Shown in pieces: positions 36,089-44,984 of a DNA stretch of 64,000 bases; position 1 is the first letter of the stretch; each line of letters begins with the position of its first letter. Below the pieces are notes generated by a model. It was not told the DNA's origin, ran no database searches, and worked only from the letters and a program-made list of their open reading frames with translations. The stretch is from contig CAZLWK010000015.1 of assembly GCA_964563395.1 (NCBI GenBank), forward strand, positions 7,130 to 71,129. Direction: 5' to 3'. This stretch comes from JBEVOS01 sp964563395. Its GTDB lineage: Bacteria > Pseudomonadota > Alphaproteobacteria > Caulobacterales > Aquidulcibacteraceae. The position numbers were made by a program, and so were the translations under genes.

Positions 36089-37438
36089 TTAGCCAACCGC
36101 GCTCTGGAGGAATTCGACGAGCGCACGCCACGCCGTTCGCGCGCCCTGTCCGCTTGCGGCGGGCCGCCCGCCGACATCCACGAAGCCAGCATCGATTCCG
36201 AAATAGCCGTCGCGCCAGATGCGGGTCTGGACGAACGGCTGCGCCTCGTTCGGCACGCCGATGGAATGGCCGACCTTCGGCAAGCACAGATGCGTGGCGC
36301 GCGCGCCGAAGGCCTCCGCCAATCGAGACGCCCCGAAGGCGGAAGGCCACAACCCGTCATCCTCGCCGGAGACGAGCAGAACCGGGACTTGTATGCGATC
36401 CAAGGGCGCCGCGAATTGTTCGGCGATTCCGGGCGCTCGCCACAAGCGCAAGAATTCGGGGGCGAAGCGCCAGCCATTTGGCGCCGCCATGCCGCATCGA
36501 GTGGCGGAGAGCTCTTCCTCGGTCAGGTCTGGAAATGTCGCGCCGGCGAGCGGCGCGCCCTTGATGCTCCACATGGCGCGCTGCTCACGCCGGAAATCGC
36601 GCGCCCAAGGGTCAAGGCCTGCATTGATGATGTGGCTCGGAACCCAGAGCGCGAGCGCATCGACAAGTTCCGGATAATTCTGAGCAGTGAGCAAGGCGGC
36701 TTCGCTGCCGCGCGAAGAGCCGAACATCGCAATTCGCGCGTGCGGCGTGCGCTTTCGCAGCCATTGGAGCCCCGCCGCGAAATACTCGATCGGCAGGTCG
36801 ATCGCCGCTTGCGGACGGTCTTCATACTGAAAATAGCCAAGAGCGAGCGCCGCGACGCCCTCCCCTGCAAGCTGGGCGGCGCGCGTCGGGATCAAGCCGC
36901 CCTCGGATCCGCCGATAATCAAGGCCGCGCCAAGCGCCTGCGTGCGCGGCGCGAAAAAGAGTCCGCGTAGGCCGCCTTCACGCACCGGCTGCACGACGAC
37001 CCCTTCCGGAAGCCGCCGCCGCGTCAAGCGCGCGCTTACGCGCGCGCCGCGCTCGCCAATTGCTTCTATCTTGTAGCGCACATCGCCAAGCGGATCGGGC
37101 GCCGGCGTCAGCGGCAGAGACGCATCCCGCAAGGCGCGTCGCAGATAGAGGTCCCCGTTTTCAGCCCCAGCCGGACGCGCCGACCAGAACAGCCCACCGA
37201 TATCGACGCCTTCATACGCGCCGTCCAAGGGAGCGTCTGTCCGCGTATTGAACTTCCCCAGCGCGTCCGCCCGAAATCGTGCGCTTGCGCGCCAGGACGT
37301 CCGCGCCGCATCCTGAAAAGCAAGCGAGAGCGTGACGATCTCGCCAGGGGCAAACCCGGCGCCCATGATAGGCGCGTCCTCCGCCATGGACACGTCCGAG
37401 GGGGTAGAGAGCCGCGCGCCGGAGTTTTTGTTTTCCAT
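36089..37438 (-). CDS. Acyl-CoA thioesterase/BAAT-type alpha/beta hydrolase
   Basis: The N-terminal half (about 1-140) resembles the beta-sandwich domain of acyl-CoA thioesterases and bile acid-CoA:amino acid N-acyltransferases (GAGFAPGEIVTLSL, ARFRADALGKFNT). The C-terminal half is an alpha/beta hydrolase with nucleophile elbow GSSRGSEAA, acid region VSGEDDGLWP and His in KVGHSIGVP. The 449-residue size fits the two-domain family. Such enzymes hydrolyse acyl-CoA or transfer an acyl group to an amino acid, so this one could cleave or form an N-acyl amino acid bond. It diverges from the S9 peptidase across the box at 37447; its predicted leader is only a few bases long and has no ribosome-binding site. 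Confidence 0.87.
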   Translation of the reverse strand: MENKNSGARLSTPSDVSMAEDAPIMGAGFAPGEIVTLSLAFQDAARTSWRASARFRADALGKFNTRTDAPLDGAYEGVDIGGLFWSARPAGAENGDLYLRRALRDASLPLTPAPDPLGDVRYKIEAIGERGARVSARLTRRRLPEGVVVQPVREGGLRGLFFAPRTQALGAALIIGGSEGGLIPTRAAQLAGEGVAALALGYFQYEDRPQAAIDLPIEYFAAGLQWLRKRTPHARIAMFGSSRGSEAALLTAQNYPELVDALALWVPSHIINAGLDPWARDFRREQRAMWSIKGAPLAGATFPDLTEEELSATRCGMAAPNGWRFAPEFLRLWRAPGIAEQFAAPLDRIQVPVLLVSGEDDGLWPSAFGASRLAEAFGARATHLCLPKVGHSIGVPNEAQPFVQTRIWRDGYFGIDAGFVDVGGRPAASGQGARTAWRALVEFLQSAVG

Positions 37439-37446
37439 AGAGCTTT

Positions 37447-37460
37447 AAGTGTATACGCTT
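37447..37460. promoter_or_regulatory. GntR2-type operator with embedded -10 (BAAT hydrolase/S9 peptidase)
   Basis: AAGTGTATACGCTT has one mismatch to the perfect palindrome. On the plus strand TATACG (37452-37457) lies 18 bp after TTGTTT (37428-37433) and 8 bases before the ATG at 37466. That is a complete sigma70-like promoter which would give a leaderless or nearly leaderless message. Confidence 0.8.
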
Positions 37461-37465
37461 TGACG

Positions 37466-39715
37466 ATGAAGAGAAACCCGTTTCGCCACGTCACGCCCCT
37501 GCTGATCGGGGCGGTGTTGCTTTGCGCCCCGCCGGCTCTGGCGGAAACGCGGGAGGCGCCGGCCGCCGCCCGCGCTTACGTTCAAGCGGCGGCGAGCCGG
37601 CTCCTCAATGCGGATATCGCGCCGCTTTGGTATGGCGAGGATCAGGTCGCGTTCGTGCGTGCGGACGAAAACGGCGGTTGGACGCTGGAAAGCATCGACG
37701 CGCCAGCGAACGCGCACGCAACGCTGCTGCGATCGGCCGACCTGGCCGACGGCCCGGCCGCCGGCGCGCGGCCCGTGGCGATTGAAAGCGGCGGCGGGGT
37801 CGTGCTCGCGCGAGACGACTCTCGATGGCGCCTTGACGTGACGACGCGCGCATTGACACCCGCCGCGGATCTGGAAGCGGCGGCGCCGCGCAGCGTGCGC
37901 CGGATGTTTCCCATGTATGGGTGGGACCGCCGGGAAGACTTGGCGCCGGACGGAACTGTTTTGGCGACACTGATGGGGCCCGATGTCGGCCTCCGCTTCG
38001 TTGAGGGCGATGTCGTTACGCCCCTCACGCAAGAAGACGGCGCGCACGTCCGTTGGTTTCTCGGCGGCGACATATGGGAGGATTATGGCTCGATCTGGTC
38101 GCCGCGCGGACGACGGGTCATTGTCCGCCGCCACGATGAATCGCGCACGCCCGGCGTGCCCTATCTCATGGGCGAGGGCCAAGATCTTACGAGCGAACGC
38201 TTCCGCTATTGGGCGCGCACAGGCGAGCCCCTGCCCGCGACGACTTTGGCCGTCATCGACGCGGATGCGCGCGCGCTGACGGAGGTGAGGCTTTCGCCGA
38301 GCCACGATTCCTATGTTTGGTTCATCTCCTGGCGGCCGGACGGAGACGCCTTCGCCTTCGTGCGCGTGGCGCGTGACGCAAGCCAGTATGAATTGTTCGA
38401 AGCCGATGCGCGTACAGGCGCGGTACGTCTGCTGGTGCGCGAGCACGGCGGCGGGAAGCCGGTGCGCTGGCCGGGGGGCGCGCGCGTGTTCTGGTATTTG
38501 CCGAACGGCCAGGGCTTTTTGTGGCGTTCAGCCAGAAGCGGCTTTTCCCACCTCTATCTGCATGAAGCGAACGGGCGCCTCGTGCGGCAAGTCACACGCG
38601 GCGCCTTCGACGCCGGCGAGGTGCAGCATATCGATGACACCAGCGTGACCATACTCGCCGGACCGGACGCGAGCGCGCCTTATGATCAGCAGCTCGTGCG
38701 CTTCTCCTTCGCCGGATCTTCGCGCAATCTAACGCCCAGCCCTGGGCGACGCGCGATCTCCTTTGCGCCCTCGGGCCGCTATTTCGTCGAGACGCACCAC
38801 ACGGATTCATCACCGCCGGCCCACATGCTCAAGCGGGCCCAAGACGGCGCACTCCTGCGGACGATCATGCTCGCCAGCCTGACCAATTCGGCGCCGCCGC
38901 CACCGCAAATCCAACGTTTCGTCGCCAAAGCCGCGGACGGACGCACGGACGTGCATGGCGTTCTCATGCTGCCGCCGAACTTCGATCCGAGCCGTCGCTA
39001 TCCGGTGATCGAGCGCATTTATGGCGGCATGCAAAGCACGATGCAGCCTTTCGGCTATTGGAACGGCGAGGGCGCCCATCGCGGCGATTACGCCATGATG
39101 TCGGAATGGCTCGCCGCGCAGGGATTCATCGTGGCGATGATGGATTCTCCAGGCACGCCTGGACGGGGCCATGCCTATTGGCTGGCGCGCCATGGCTCTT
39201 GGCCTGACAACGTCATTCCAGACCATGTCGCGGTTCTGCGCGAGCTGGCGCGCACACGGCCTTGGATGGACATGACTCGTGTTGGGGTCAGCGGCAATTC
39301 GTGGGGCGGGATGCTGGCCTTGCGCGGCATGATCGAAGCGCCGAATTTTTACCGCGCGGCGAGCGCGGAAGTGGCGCAAACCGACATGATCGATCACGTG
39401 TCTTGGTCCGAGTTTCAACTCGGCGATGCAACAAGAAACCGCGCTGCGTACGAGCGCGCGGCGATCCCGCCGCGGGTGGAAGCGATCGCGGGCGATCTGT
39501 TGATCGTCGGCGCCACCGCTGACGTGAACGTGCCGTTCTCCAACACGCTGTCGCTGATCGATGCGCTAAACGTCGCCGACAAGCCGCACGAATTGCTGCT
39601 CATTCCGGGCGTGAATCACGCTTTTGAAGGGCGCGGCGATTCCTACGCGGACGTGTTCGCCACCGTCGCCAATTTCTTCAAGGACTCGCTGGGCGGACCG
39701 TCAGCCCCACAATGA
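37466..39715 (+). CDS. Secreted S9 family peptidase (DPP-IV-like)
   Basis: This serine peptidase of the prolyl-oligopeptidase clan, 749 residues, has a Sec signal peptide (LLIGAVLLCAPPALAE), a beta-propeller domain (about 60-470) and a C-terminal alpha/beta hydrolase domain. The catalytic Ser is in GVSGNSWGGM (about 610), Asp in VGATADVNVPF (about 682) and His in PGVNHAFEG (about 717). It should release short N-terminal peptides in the periplasm. ATG at 37466 is only 5 bp after the operator, and no ribosome-binding site is present. Its stop overlaps the convergent dgcA-like gene by 15 bp. Confidence 0.94.
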   Translation: MKRNPFRHVTPLLIGAVLLCAPPALAETREAPAAARAYVQAAASRLLNADIAPLWYGEDQVAFVRADENGGWTLESIDAPANAHATLLRSADLADGPAAGARPVAIESGGGVVLARDDSRWRLDVTTRALTPAADLEAAAPRSVRRMFPMYGWDRREDLAPDGTVLATLMGPDVGLRFVEGDVVTPLTQEDGAHVRWFLGGDIWEDYGSIWSPRGRRVIVRRHDESRTPGVPYLMGEGQDLTSERFRYWARTGEPLPATTLAVIDADARALTEVRLSPSHDSYVWFISWRPDGDAFAFVRVARDASQYELFEADARTGAVRLLVREHGGGKPVRWPGGARVFWYLPNGQGFLWRSARSGFSHLYLHEANGRLVRQVTRGAFDAGEVQHIDDTSVTILAGPDASAPYDQQLVRFSFAGSSRNLTPSPGRRAISFAPSGRYFVETHHTDSSPPAHMLKRAQDGALLRTIMLASLTNSAPPPPQIQRFVAKAADGRTDVHGVLMLPPNFDPSRRYPVIERIYGGMQSTMQPFGYWNGEGAHRGDYAMMSEWLAAQGFIVAMMDSPGTPGRGHAYWLARHGSWPDNVIPDHVAVLRELARTRPWMDMTRVGVSGNSWGGMLALRGMIEAPNFYRAASAEVAQTDMIDHVSWSEFQLGDATRNRAAYERAAIPPRVEAIAGDLLIVGATADVNVPFSNTLSLIDALNVADKPHELLLIPGVNHAFEGRGDSYADVFATVANFFKDSLGGPSAPQ

Positions 39716-40678
39716 GGTCGGCCACGCGACGATGCGACCATTCTCGTAAATGAGGCCGGGCTCTCGATCCGCCGCGGCGTTCAACGGCCCATCAAGATCG
39801 ACCACACGGCAGAAGGGTGCGATCAAATGCGCCGGCGCCATGCCGAGCGATGTGCCGACCATGCAGCTGACCATGAGATCGAGACCGGCTTCGCGCGCCG
39901 CGTGAAGGAGTGCGATCGCGCCCGTTAGCCCGCCCGTCTTGTCGAGCTTGATCGAAGCAACCTGGTATTTGCCGACAAGCGCGGGCACATCCGCCACCGT
40001 TTGGCAGGATTCATCCGCTGCGATCGGGATCGGCCCAACCCGACCGCGCAGCGCTTCGTCCGCGCCCGGGGGCATGGGCTGCTCGATCAATTCAACGCCG
40101 CATCGAACCAGTACGGGCTCTATCGCTTCAAGCGCCGCGATATCCCAGCCGGTATTTGCGTCAACCGTAATCCGCGCGCCTGGATGCGCGGCACGCACGG
40201 CCTCGATGCATGCATGGTCTTCGCGTCCGCCCAATTTCACTTTAAGCAGCGGATAGGCGCGCCAAGACGCGGCCGCGGCCGCCATGGCTTGCGGCGTATC
40301 GAGGGAAATGGTGATGGCGCTGTCGACCGCTTGAGGGGCAGGCAGTTCGGCCAGAGCATGAACGCTTGTTCCGCTTCTGCGCGCGTCTAAATGCCAAAGC
40401 GCGCAATCCAGCGCGCAGCGCGCGGCGCCAGGCGGCAATAGATTTTGCACCTCGGCGCGCGTCACGCCCGCCTCCACGGCGGCGCGCACGCTCTCGATCT
40501 GGTCCGCGAGCGAGCGCGCGCTTTCGCCGTGGTACACCACCGGCGAGCCCTCGCCCCACCCCCAAAAGCCGCCCTCTTCCAGCCTAACCGTTACAACCTC
40601 GATCCGATGCCAGACGTGATTGCTGATACGAAACGGCGCCTTCAAGGGAAATGCGTCGACGCTGACCTCCATGCGCAT
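39701..40678 (-). CDS. dgcA: Enolase-superfamily dipeptide epimerase / N-acyl-Glu racemase (DgcA-like)
   Basis: This is an enolase-superfamily epimerase of the Ala-Glu epimerase group, 325 residues. The catalytic Lys pair region is LLKVKLGG, metal ligands are in ITVDANTGW, ELIEQPMPPG and IPIAADESC, and the second catalytic Lys is in ASIKLDKTGGLTGA. Related enzymes epimerise L-Ala-D/L-Glu dipeptides. DgcA converts N-acetyl-D-Glu to N-acetyl-L-Glu after DgcN acetylation. The nearby DgcN-like gene makes the DgcA reading plausible, while the adjacent DppA equally suits dipeptide epimerisation. It starts 15 bp after the dppA stop in a two-gene operon. Confidence 0.9.
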   Translation of the reverse strand: MRMEVSVDAFPLKAPFRISNHVWHRIEVVTVRLEEGGFWGWGEGSPVVYHGESARSLADQIESVRAAVEAGVTRAEVQNLLPPGAARCALDCALWHLDARRSGTSVHALAELPAPQAVDSAITISLDTPQAMAAAAASWRAYPLLKVKLGGREDHACIEAVRAAHPGARITVDANTGWDIAALEAIEPVLVRCGVELIEQPMPPGADEALRGRVGPIPIAADESCQTVADVPALVGKYQVASIKLDKTGGLTGAIALLHAAREAGLDLMVSCMVGTSLGMAPAHLIAPFCRVVDLDGPLNAAADREPGLIYENGRIVAWPTSLWG

Positions 40679-40693
40679 GCCGCGTCCCCCGGG

Positions 40694-41524
40694 CTAAGTC
40701 GGAATAGGTTGGTAGGAAGATAGAAATTGCAGCACGCGCGAGGCCTCGCACATGTCCTCGGCGCGATAAAGGATTCGATAGGCGCCGCGCCGCTCGAACC
40801 CCTTGAGGTAAGCGAGCAATTCAGCCGGCTGATGCCACTTAAAGTCGATCTCCAAATCGATAGGGCCTTTCAACCGCAAGCGCGCAGGGTCGGGCCTGCG
40901 CGCATTACGCAACGCCGTACGGACGCCCGCGGCGAGATCGACCCGCGCGCGCTGCGGCGTCACGCTGACCGCGCTTATCCGTCCAAACGCTTCTTTCAAC
41001 GTTACGCCCACGACGTCGCCGAGAACCTCGTGCGCGTGCGACACATAATCCGCATCTCCCGAGACCAGCAGGATCGGGACCTCGAAATGCGCCGCCAAGG
41101 CCGCGTTGAACACGGTTTCGCTCGCCGAGACCCCGTTCAGCCGTACATCCCAAAAGGCGCCGCCGTGCATCGTATGCGCCAGCAGCCCCCGCGGCGCCGC
41201 CGCGCCCACATGATGGCCGATCAGCATGGCCCCGACATAAGAGCCAAGCTCAATCCCCTGCATCATGCCCAAGGGCCGAGGCCAGGCGCGCACGAGCCGC
41301 ACATAATCAGGCAATGTGTCAATCAACAGCGACTGGCCATTGCCGTGCGAGTCGCTGACGACGACCTCCTCGACGCCTTCGCCGCGCGCCGCCTCGCACG
41401 CCGCGACGACCTCGCCCGTCATCCATTCGCGCGCGCGCTGGTATTCGAAACCGGTTTCGCGGGTCTGATCCCAGCCGACCACGCCGGCCACGCCTTCAAT
41501 GTCCGCCGAAATATACAAGCGCAT
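40694..41524 (-). CDS. dppA: M55 D-aminopeptidase DppA
   Basis: DppA is a zinc aminopeptidase that removes N-terminal D-amino acids from short peptides, known from Bacillus as a D-Ala-specific decamer. The 276-residue protein begins LYISADIEGVAGV, carrying the first metal ligands Asp and Glu. SDSHGNGQSLLIDTLP, LIGHHVGAAA and LAHTMHGGAFWDV hold the metal and catalytic His residues, and SGDADYV follows. No signal peptide, so it is cytoplasmic. A -10-like TATACA inside the operator ends 8 bases before its ATG on the minus strand, matching the leaderless pattern of its neighbours. It is followed by the epimerase gene. Confidence 0.94.
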   Translation of the reverse strand: MRLYISADIEGVAGVVGWDQTRETGFEYQRAREWMTGEVVAACEAARGEGVEEVVVSDSHGNGQSLLIDTLPDYVRLVRAWPRPLGMMQGIELGSYVGAMLIGHHVGAAAPRGLLAHTMHGGAFWDVRLNGVSASETVFNAALAAHFEVPILLVSGDADYVSHAHEVLGDVVGVTLKEAFGRISAVSVTPQRARVDLAAGVRTALRNARRPDPARLRLKGPIDLEIDFKWHQPAELLAYLKGFERRGAYRILYRAEDMCEASRVLQFLSSYQPIPT

Positions 41525-41529
41525 CGCGA

Positions 41530-41543
41530 TAGTGTATACACTT
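41530..41543. promoter_or_regulatory. GntR2-type operator (dppA/serine hydrolase divergent promoter)
   Basis: TAGTGTATACACTT has one mismatch to the palindrome. It lies 5 bp from the dppA ATG on the minus side and 24 bp from the serine hydrolase ATG on the plus side. Confidence 0.82.
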
Positions 41544-41567
41544 TATACATATGGGGAAACATTAAAG

Positions 41568-42932
41568 ATGGCGATCCCGCAATCCGAACCGGATCGTTGC
41601 CTCCTGTCCTGGGCCGCGAAGATCGTGGCGAGCGGCGTCTTTGTTACCGGGCGCGACGCGGCGGACGTGTTCGCCCAAAGCGCGACCTGGGTGAGCGGCC
41701 CCTCCGAGCTTTTGCAAGCGGCACGCGCGGCGCGCTCTCCCGCGCCATTATTGGAAGGCGTGACAATCGACGTGGATGAAACAACGCGTCAAGTGCGCGT
41801 CGCGCGCGGGGGCGTTGAAGGCTTTGCGGGGTTTGATGGAGCGCTAGGGGCGATCGTACTCGATGACGAATCCGCGCCGAGGCGCGCCTTCACGCCGCTC
41901 ATTGCGCCGCGTCCGTCGCCGCTGCCTGAAAGCGGCTCCGGAGCTGACCGCGCCCATATCGCCGCCGCGCTCGATCTTCTGTTTGCAGATCCGCGCCAAA
42001 TGACAATTGCGTGCATCGTTCTGCATAAGGGCTCGGTGGTCGGAGAGCGCTATCTGGCGCCGTTCGATGCGGAAACGCGCTTTGAATCGTGGTCGATGGG
42101 CAAGAGCCTCGGCGCCGCCTTGATTGGACGCGCCGCTGCCCTGGGCCTGATCGACCTCGATGCTTCGCTCGATTTTCCTGAATGGTCCGTCCCAAAGGAT
42201 GCGCGCAGCGCCATCACGATGCGCCAATTGCTGACCATGTCCAGCGGCCTCGCCTTTTCCGGCTCCTTTGATTTGCATGAAGACAATACACGAAAAACCG
42301 AAAACGGCCTTTTGCACGATCATACCTATGTCTATGCAAGCGGAACGAACGCCGCCGCCTTCTGCCTTGATAAGATGCTGGAGAACCCGCCCGGCGCGCA
42401 TGGGCGCTACCGAAATTGCGACCCAATTCTTGCCATGCACGCCTTGCGCGCCGCGCTGTCGCGGAATGGCGATGCGGACTTTCGCTCTTGGCCGTTCCGC
42501 GCGCTGCTGAACCAAATCGGCGCCGACGGAATCTTGCTGGAGGAAGATCCGGCGGGCCTTTTTCTCATTTCAGGCCATGTCTATGGGCGCGCCCGCGACT
42601 GGGCGCGGCTCGCACAGCTTTATCTGCAGCGCGGCTTATGGAACGGGGAACGCCTCCTGGAAGAAGCGTTCATCGATTTCAGCCAATCTCCCTCTTCGGC
42701 GCACGCGCGCGGCGATTATGGCGCGTTCATGCGCCTGAACCGCAACAGGATCCTGCGTGCCTTGCCCGAGGATTCCTATTTCATGAATGGCGGCGGCGGG
42801 CAGCGCGCGATCATTGTGCCCAGCCTTGACCTCGTCATTGTCCGAATGGGGCATGTCGGGGGGCTGCAATACGGCCAATTGGAGACCCAGGCGCAGGCCG
42901 ATTCCGAGATCGTTAACGCGCTGGCCGGCTAG
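41568..42932 (+). CDS. Beta-lactamase-fold serine hydrolase (paralogue 1)
   Basis: This class-C beta-lactamase-like serine hydrolase of 454 residues has catalytic S-x-x-K as SMGK in ESWSMGKSLGAAL (about 176) and the Y-x-N motif as YRN in GRYRNCDP. The distal GGGGQRA replaces the usual K/H-T-G, as in EstB and nylon-dimer-hydrolase relatives. The family includes D-aminopeptidases, esterases and peptide hydrolases such as MlrB. An N-terminal extension of about 110 residues (GVFVTGRDAADVFAQS) is shared with the gene at 51862. No signal peptide is present. The start is ATG 41568; the divergent partner is dppA. A peptide or amide substrate with D-residues is inferred from context. Confidence 0.9.
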   Translation: MAIPQSEPDRCLLSWAAKIVASGVFVTGRDAADVFAQSATWVSGPSELLQAARAARSPAPLLEGVTIDVDETTRQVRVARGGVEGFAGFDGALGAIVLDDESAPRRAFTPLIAPRPSPLPESGSGADRAHIAAALDLLFADPRQMTIACIVLHKGSVVGERYLAPFDAETRFESWSMGKSLGAALIGRAAALGLIDLDASLDFPEWSVPKDARSAITMRQLLTMSSGLAFSGSFDLHEDNTRKTENGLLHDHTYVYASGTNAAAFCLDKMLENPPGAHGRYRNCDPILAMHALRAALSRNGDADFRSWPFRALLNQIGADGILLEEDPAGLFLISGHVYGRARDWARLAQLYLQRGLWNGERLLEEAFIDFSQSPSSAHARGDYGAFMRLNRNRILRALPEDSYFMNGGGGQRAIIVPSLDLVIVRMGHVGGLQYGQLETQAQADSEIVNALAG

Positions 42933-42958
42933 TTTTCACTTGCTCCTCCACGCCGCCA

Positions 42959-42972
42959 AAGTGTATGCACTT
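42959..42972. promoter_or_regulatory. GntR2-type operator upstream of enoyl-CoA hydratase
   Basis: AAGTGTATGCACTT has one mismatch to the palindrome. TATGCA inside it (42964-42969) is 18 bp from TTGCTC (42940-42945), so a promoter appears to be embedded. Unlike its neighbours this gene has an ordinary AGAGAGG ribosome-binding site before its ATG at 42994. Confidence 0.8.
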
Positions 42973-42993
42973 TCGTGCAAGAGAGGTACAAAA

Positions 42994-43773
42994 ATGGCCG
43001 AAGGCCGGATCGATTTAATCCAGGAGGGCCCCCTCGCGCGCATTACGCTTAATCAGCCTGGCAAACTAAACGCGATGACCAAGGCGATGTGGATCGCCTT
43101 CGCCGAGGTCTGGGAGCGGGTGAACGCCGATGACAGTGTGCACTGCGTGCTTCTCACCGGCGCGGGCGAAGCGTTCTGCCCGGGCAACGATATTGGCGAG
43201 TTCGAAACGGAGCGCTCAACCGCGCCCAAGGCGCGCGCCCTCTCCGAAATCATGAATCGCGGCCGCACCGCCATGCTCGATTGCCCGCACCCAATTGTGG
43301 CGCGCATCGCTGGCGCATGCGTGGGCGGCGGCTTGGAGATCGCCGCGATGGCGGATCTGCGCATCAGCGCGGACGACGCCCGCTTCGGCGCGCCGCTCAA
43401 CCGGCTTGGCCTGTCGATGGCGTACGAAGAGATGGCGCCGATCTGGCGCCTCTGCGGTAAGGCCACGATGTTCGAATTGTTGGTGGAGGGGCGCATCCTG
43501 GATGCGCATGAAGCGAAGACGCGCGGCTTGGCGGAGCGGGTGGTTCCACGCGCGCACTTGGATGCGGAGGCGGAAGCCACATGCGCGAAAATACTTGCCG
43601 GTCCGCCCCTCGTAAATCGTTGGCATAAGAAATTCCTGCGCCGTCTGGATGATCCCTCGCCGCTGACCAGCGCCGACATCGACGAGCACTATCTCGCATT
43701 CGAGACGGAAGATTATCGGCGTGGCTACAGGGCGTTCCTCGCCAAGGAAACGCCCTCCTTCGTTGGCGAATGA
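42994..43773 (+). CDS. Enoyl-CoA hydratase/isomerase family protein (module C)
   Basis: This crotonase-fold enzyme of 259 residues has the oxyanion-hole segments GAGEAFCPGNDIGEF (about 58-72) and GACVGGGLEIAAMADLRIS (about 105-122). A Glu at the position typical for hydration is not certain, so an isomerase or CoA hydrolase role is also possible. It is the first gene of a two-gene operon with the CaiB transferase (4-bp ATGA overlap) and sits directly under a GntR2-type operator. It would act on a CoA thioester derived from the imported compound. Confidence 0.93.
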   Translation: MAEGRIDLIQEGPLARITLNQPGKLNAMTKAMWIAFAEVWERVNADDSVHCVLLTGAGEAFCPGNDIGEFETERSTAPKARALSEIMNRGRTAMLDCPHPIVARIAGACVGGGLEIAAMADLRISADDARFGAPLNRLGLSMAYEEMAPIWRLCGKATMFELLVEGRILDAHEAKTRGLAERVVPRAHLDAEAEATCAKILAGPPLVNRWHKKFLRRLDDPSPLTSADIDEHYLAFETEDYRRGYRAFLAKETPSFVGE

Positions 43774-44984
43774 TCATGGGGAGGCCTGCCCCCGGTCCGC
43801 TCGATGGTCTCAAGGTCATCGAATTGGCGCATGTCATGGCCGGGCCTACATGCGGGCGGATTCTCGCCGATCTCGGGGCGGACGTGATCAAGCTCGAGCG
43901 CCCGGGCGGAGAGGATTCGCGGCGCATGGCGCCGCCCTGGGTCGGTCCCGATTCAGCGGCTTTTGCCATGATGAACCGCAATAAGCGCAACATCTGTCTC
44001 GATTTGAAATCGCCGCAGGGACGCAACGCCTACAAAGCCCTGGCGCGCAACGCCGATGTGATCATCGAGAATTTTCGCAAAGGCGCGATGGCGCGGCTTG
44101 AATTGGATTATGCCGCGCTGAGCGTCGACAATCCCGGTCTCATCTATTGCGAAATTTCTGGCTTTGGCCGTACCGGGCCTATGGCCGATCAAGGCGGCTT
44201 CGATCTGATCGCCCAGGCCATGTCCGGCCTCATGAGCATTACCGGCGAGGGGCCCGGCCGCGCGCCGGTCAAGGTCGGCGCGCCGCTGACCGATATCACG
44301 GCTGGTTTGCTGGCCGCGATTGGAGTTCTGGCGGCGCTCGATCAAAGGCGGCGCACAGGCCGCGGCCAATGCGTGGAGACCTCGCTTTTGGAGGCGGGCG
44401 CTTTTCATACCATGTGGCAAACGGCGATGTTTCTCGCCGACGGCCGCGAGCCCCAGCCCATGGGTTCGGCGCATCCCCTCGATGCGCCCTATCAAGCCTT
44501 CGAAGGCGCCGACGGATGGTTCGTCGTCGGGGCCGCGAACCAATCGACTTGGGAAAAATTGGTGCTCGCCATCGACACGCCCGAGCTCGCCGCCGATCCG
44601 CGCTTCATCGACAATCCAGCGCGGATGATCAATCTCGCCGCGCTCGAAGCGGTCCTGACACCTATCTTCAAAGCCCGAACGATCGGCGATTGGCTCGCCG
44701 CCTTGTCCGAAGCGGGCGTGCCTTGCGCGCCCATTCTCAGCATCGGCGCCATGACGCGTCACCCGCAAATCCGCGCGCGCGACATGATCGTCGCGACCAC
44801 CCACCATAGCGAAGGGCGCATCGAGACGATCGGCACGCCCATCAAGTTTAGCGATTCAAATGCCGGCGTGACGCGCGGCGTCCCCGCGTTGGGCGCCGAC
44901 ACCCGCGCAGTCTTGGTGGAAGCCGGCATATCGGCCGCTGAGGTCGATGCGCTGATCGCCAGCGGCGCGGCGCACGAGGCCTAA
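43770..44984 (+). CDS. CaiB/BaiF family CoA-transferase (module C)
   Basis: This class III CoA-transferase of 404 residues shows the family blocks LKVIELAHVMAGPTCG, LADLGADVIKLERP, NKRNICLDLK, IIENFRKGAM and EISGFGRTGP. It is a distant paralogue of the CaiB gene at 17110. Its ATG overlaps the enoyl-CoA hydratase stop, and its stop overlaps the convergent GntR2 stop by 4 bp. It probably charges a carboxylate with CoA from a product of the same pathway, with the enoyl-CoA hydratase acting next or before. Confidence 0.93.
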   Translation: MIMGRPAPGPLDGLKVIELAHVMAGPTCGRILADLGADVIKLERPGGEDSRRMAPPWVGPDSAAFAMMNRNKRNICLDLKSPQGRNAYKALARNADVIIENFRKGAMARLELDYAALSVDNPGLIYCEISGFGRTGPMADQGGFDLIAQAMSGLMSITGEGPGRAPVKVGAPLTDITAGLLAAIGVLAALDQRRRTGRGQCVETSLLEAGAFHTMWQTAMFLADGREPQPMGSAHPLDAPYQAFEGADGWFVVGAANQSTWEKLVLAIDTPELAADPRFIDNPARMINLAALEAVLTPIFKARTIGDWLAALSEAGVPCAPILSIGAMTRHPQIRARDMIVATTHHSEGRIETIGTPIKFSDSNAGVTRGVPALGADTRAVLVEAGISAAEVDALIASGAAHEA

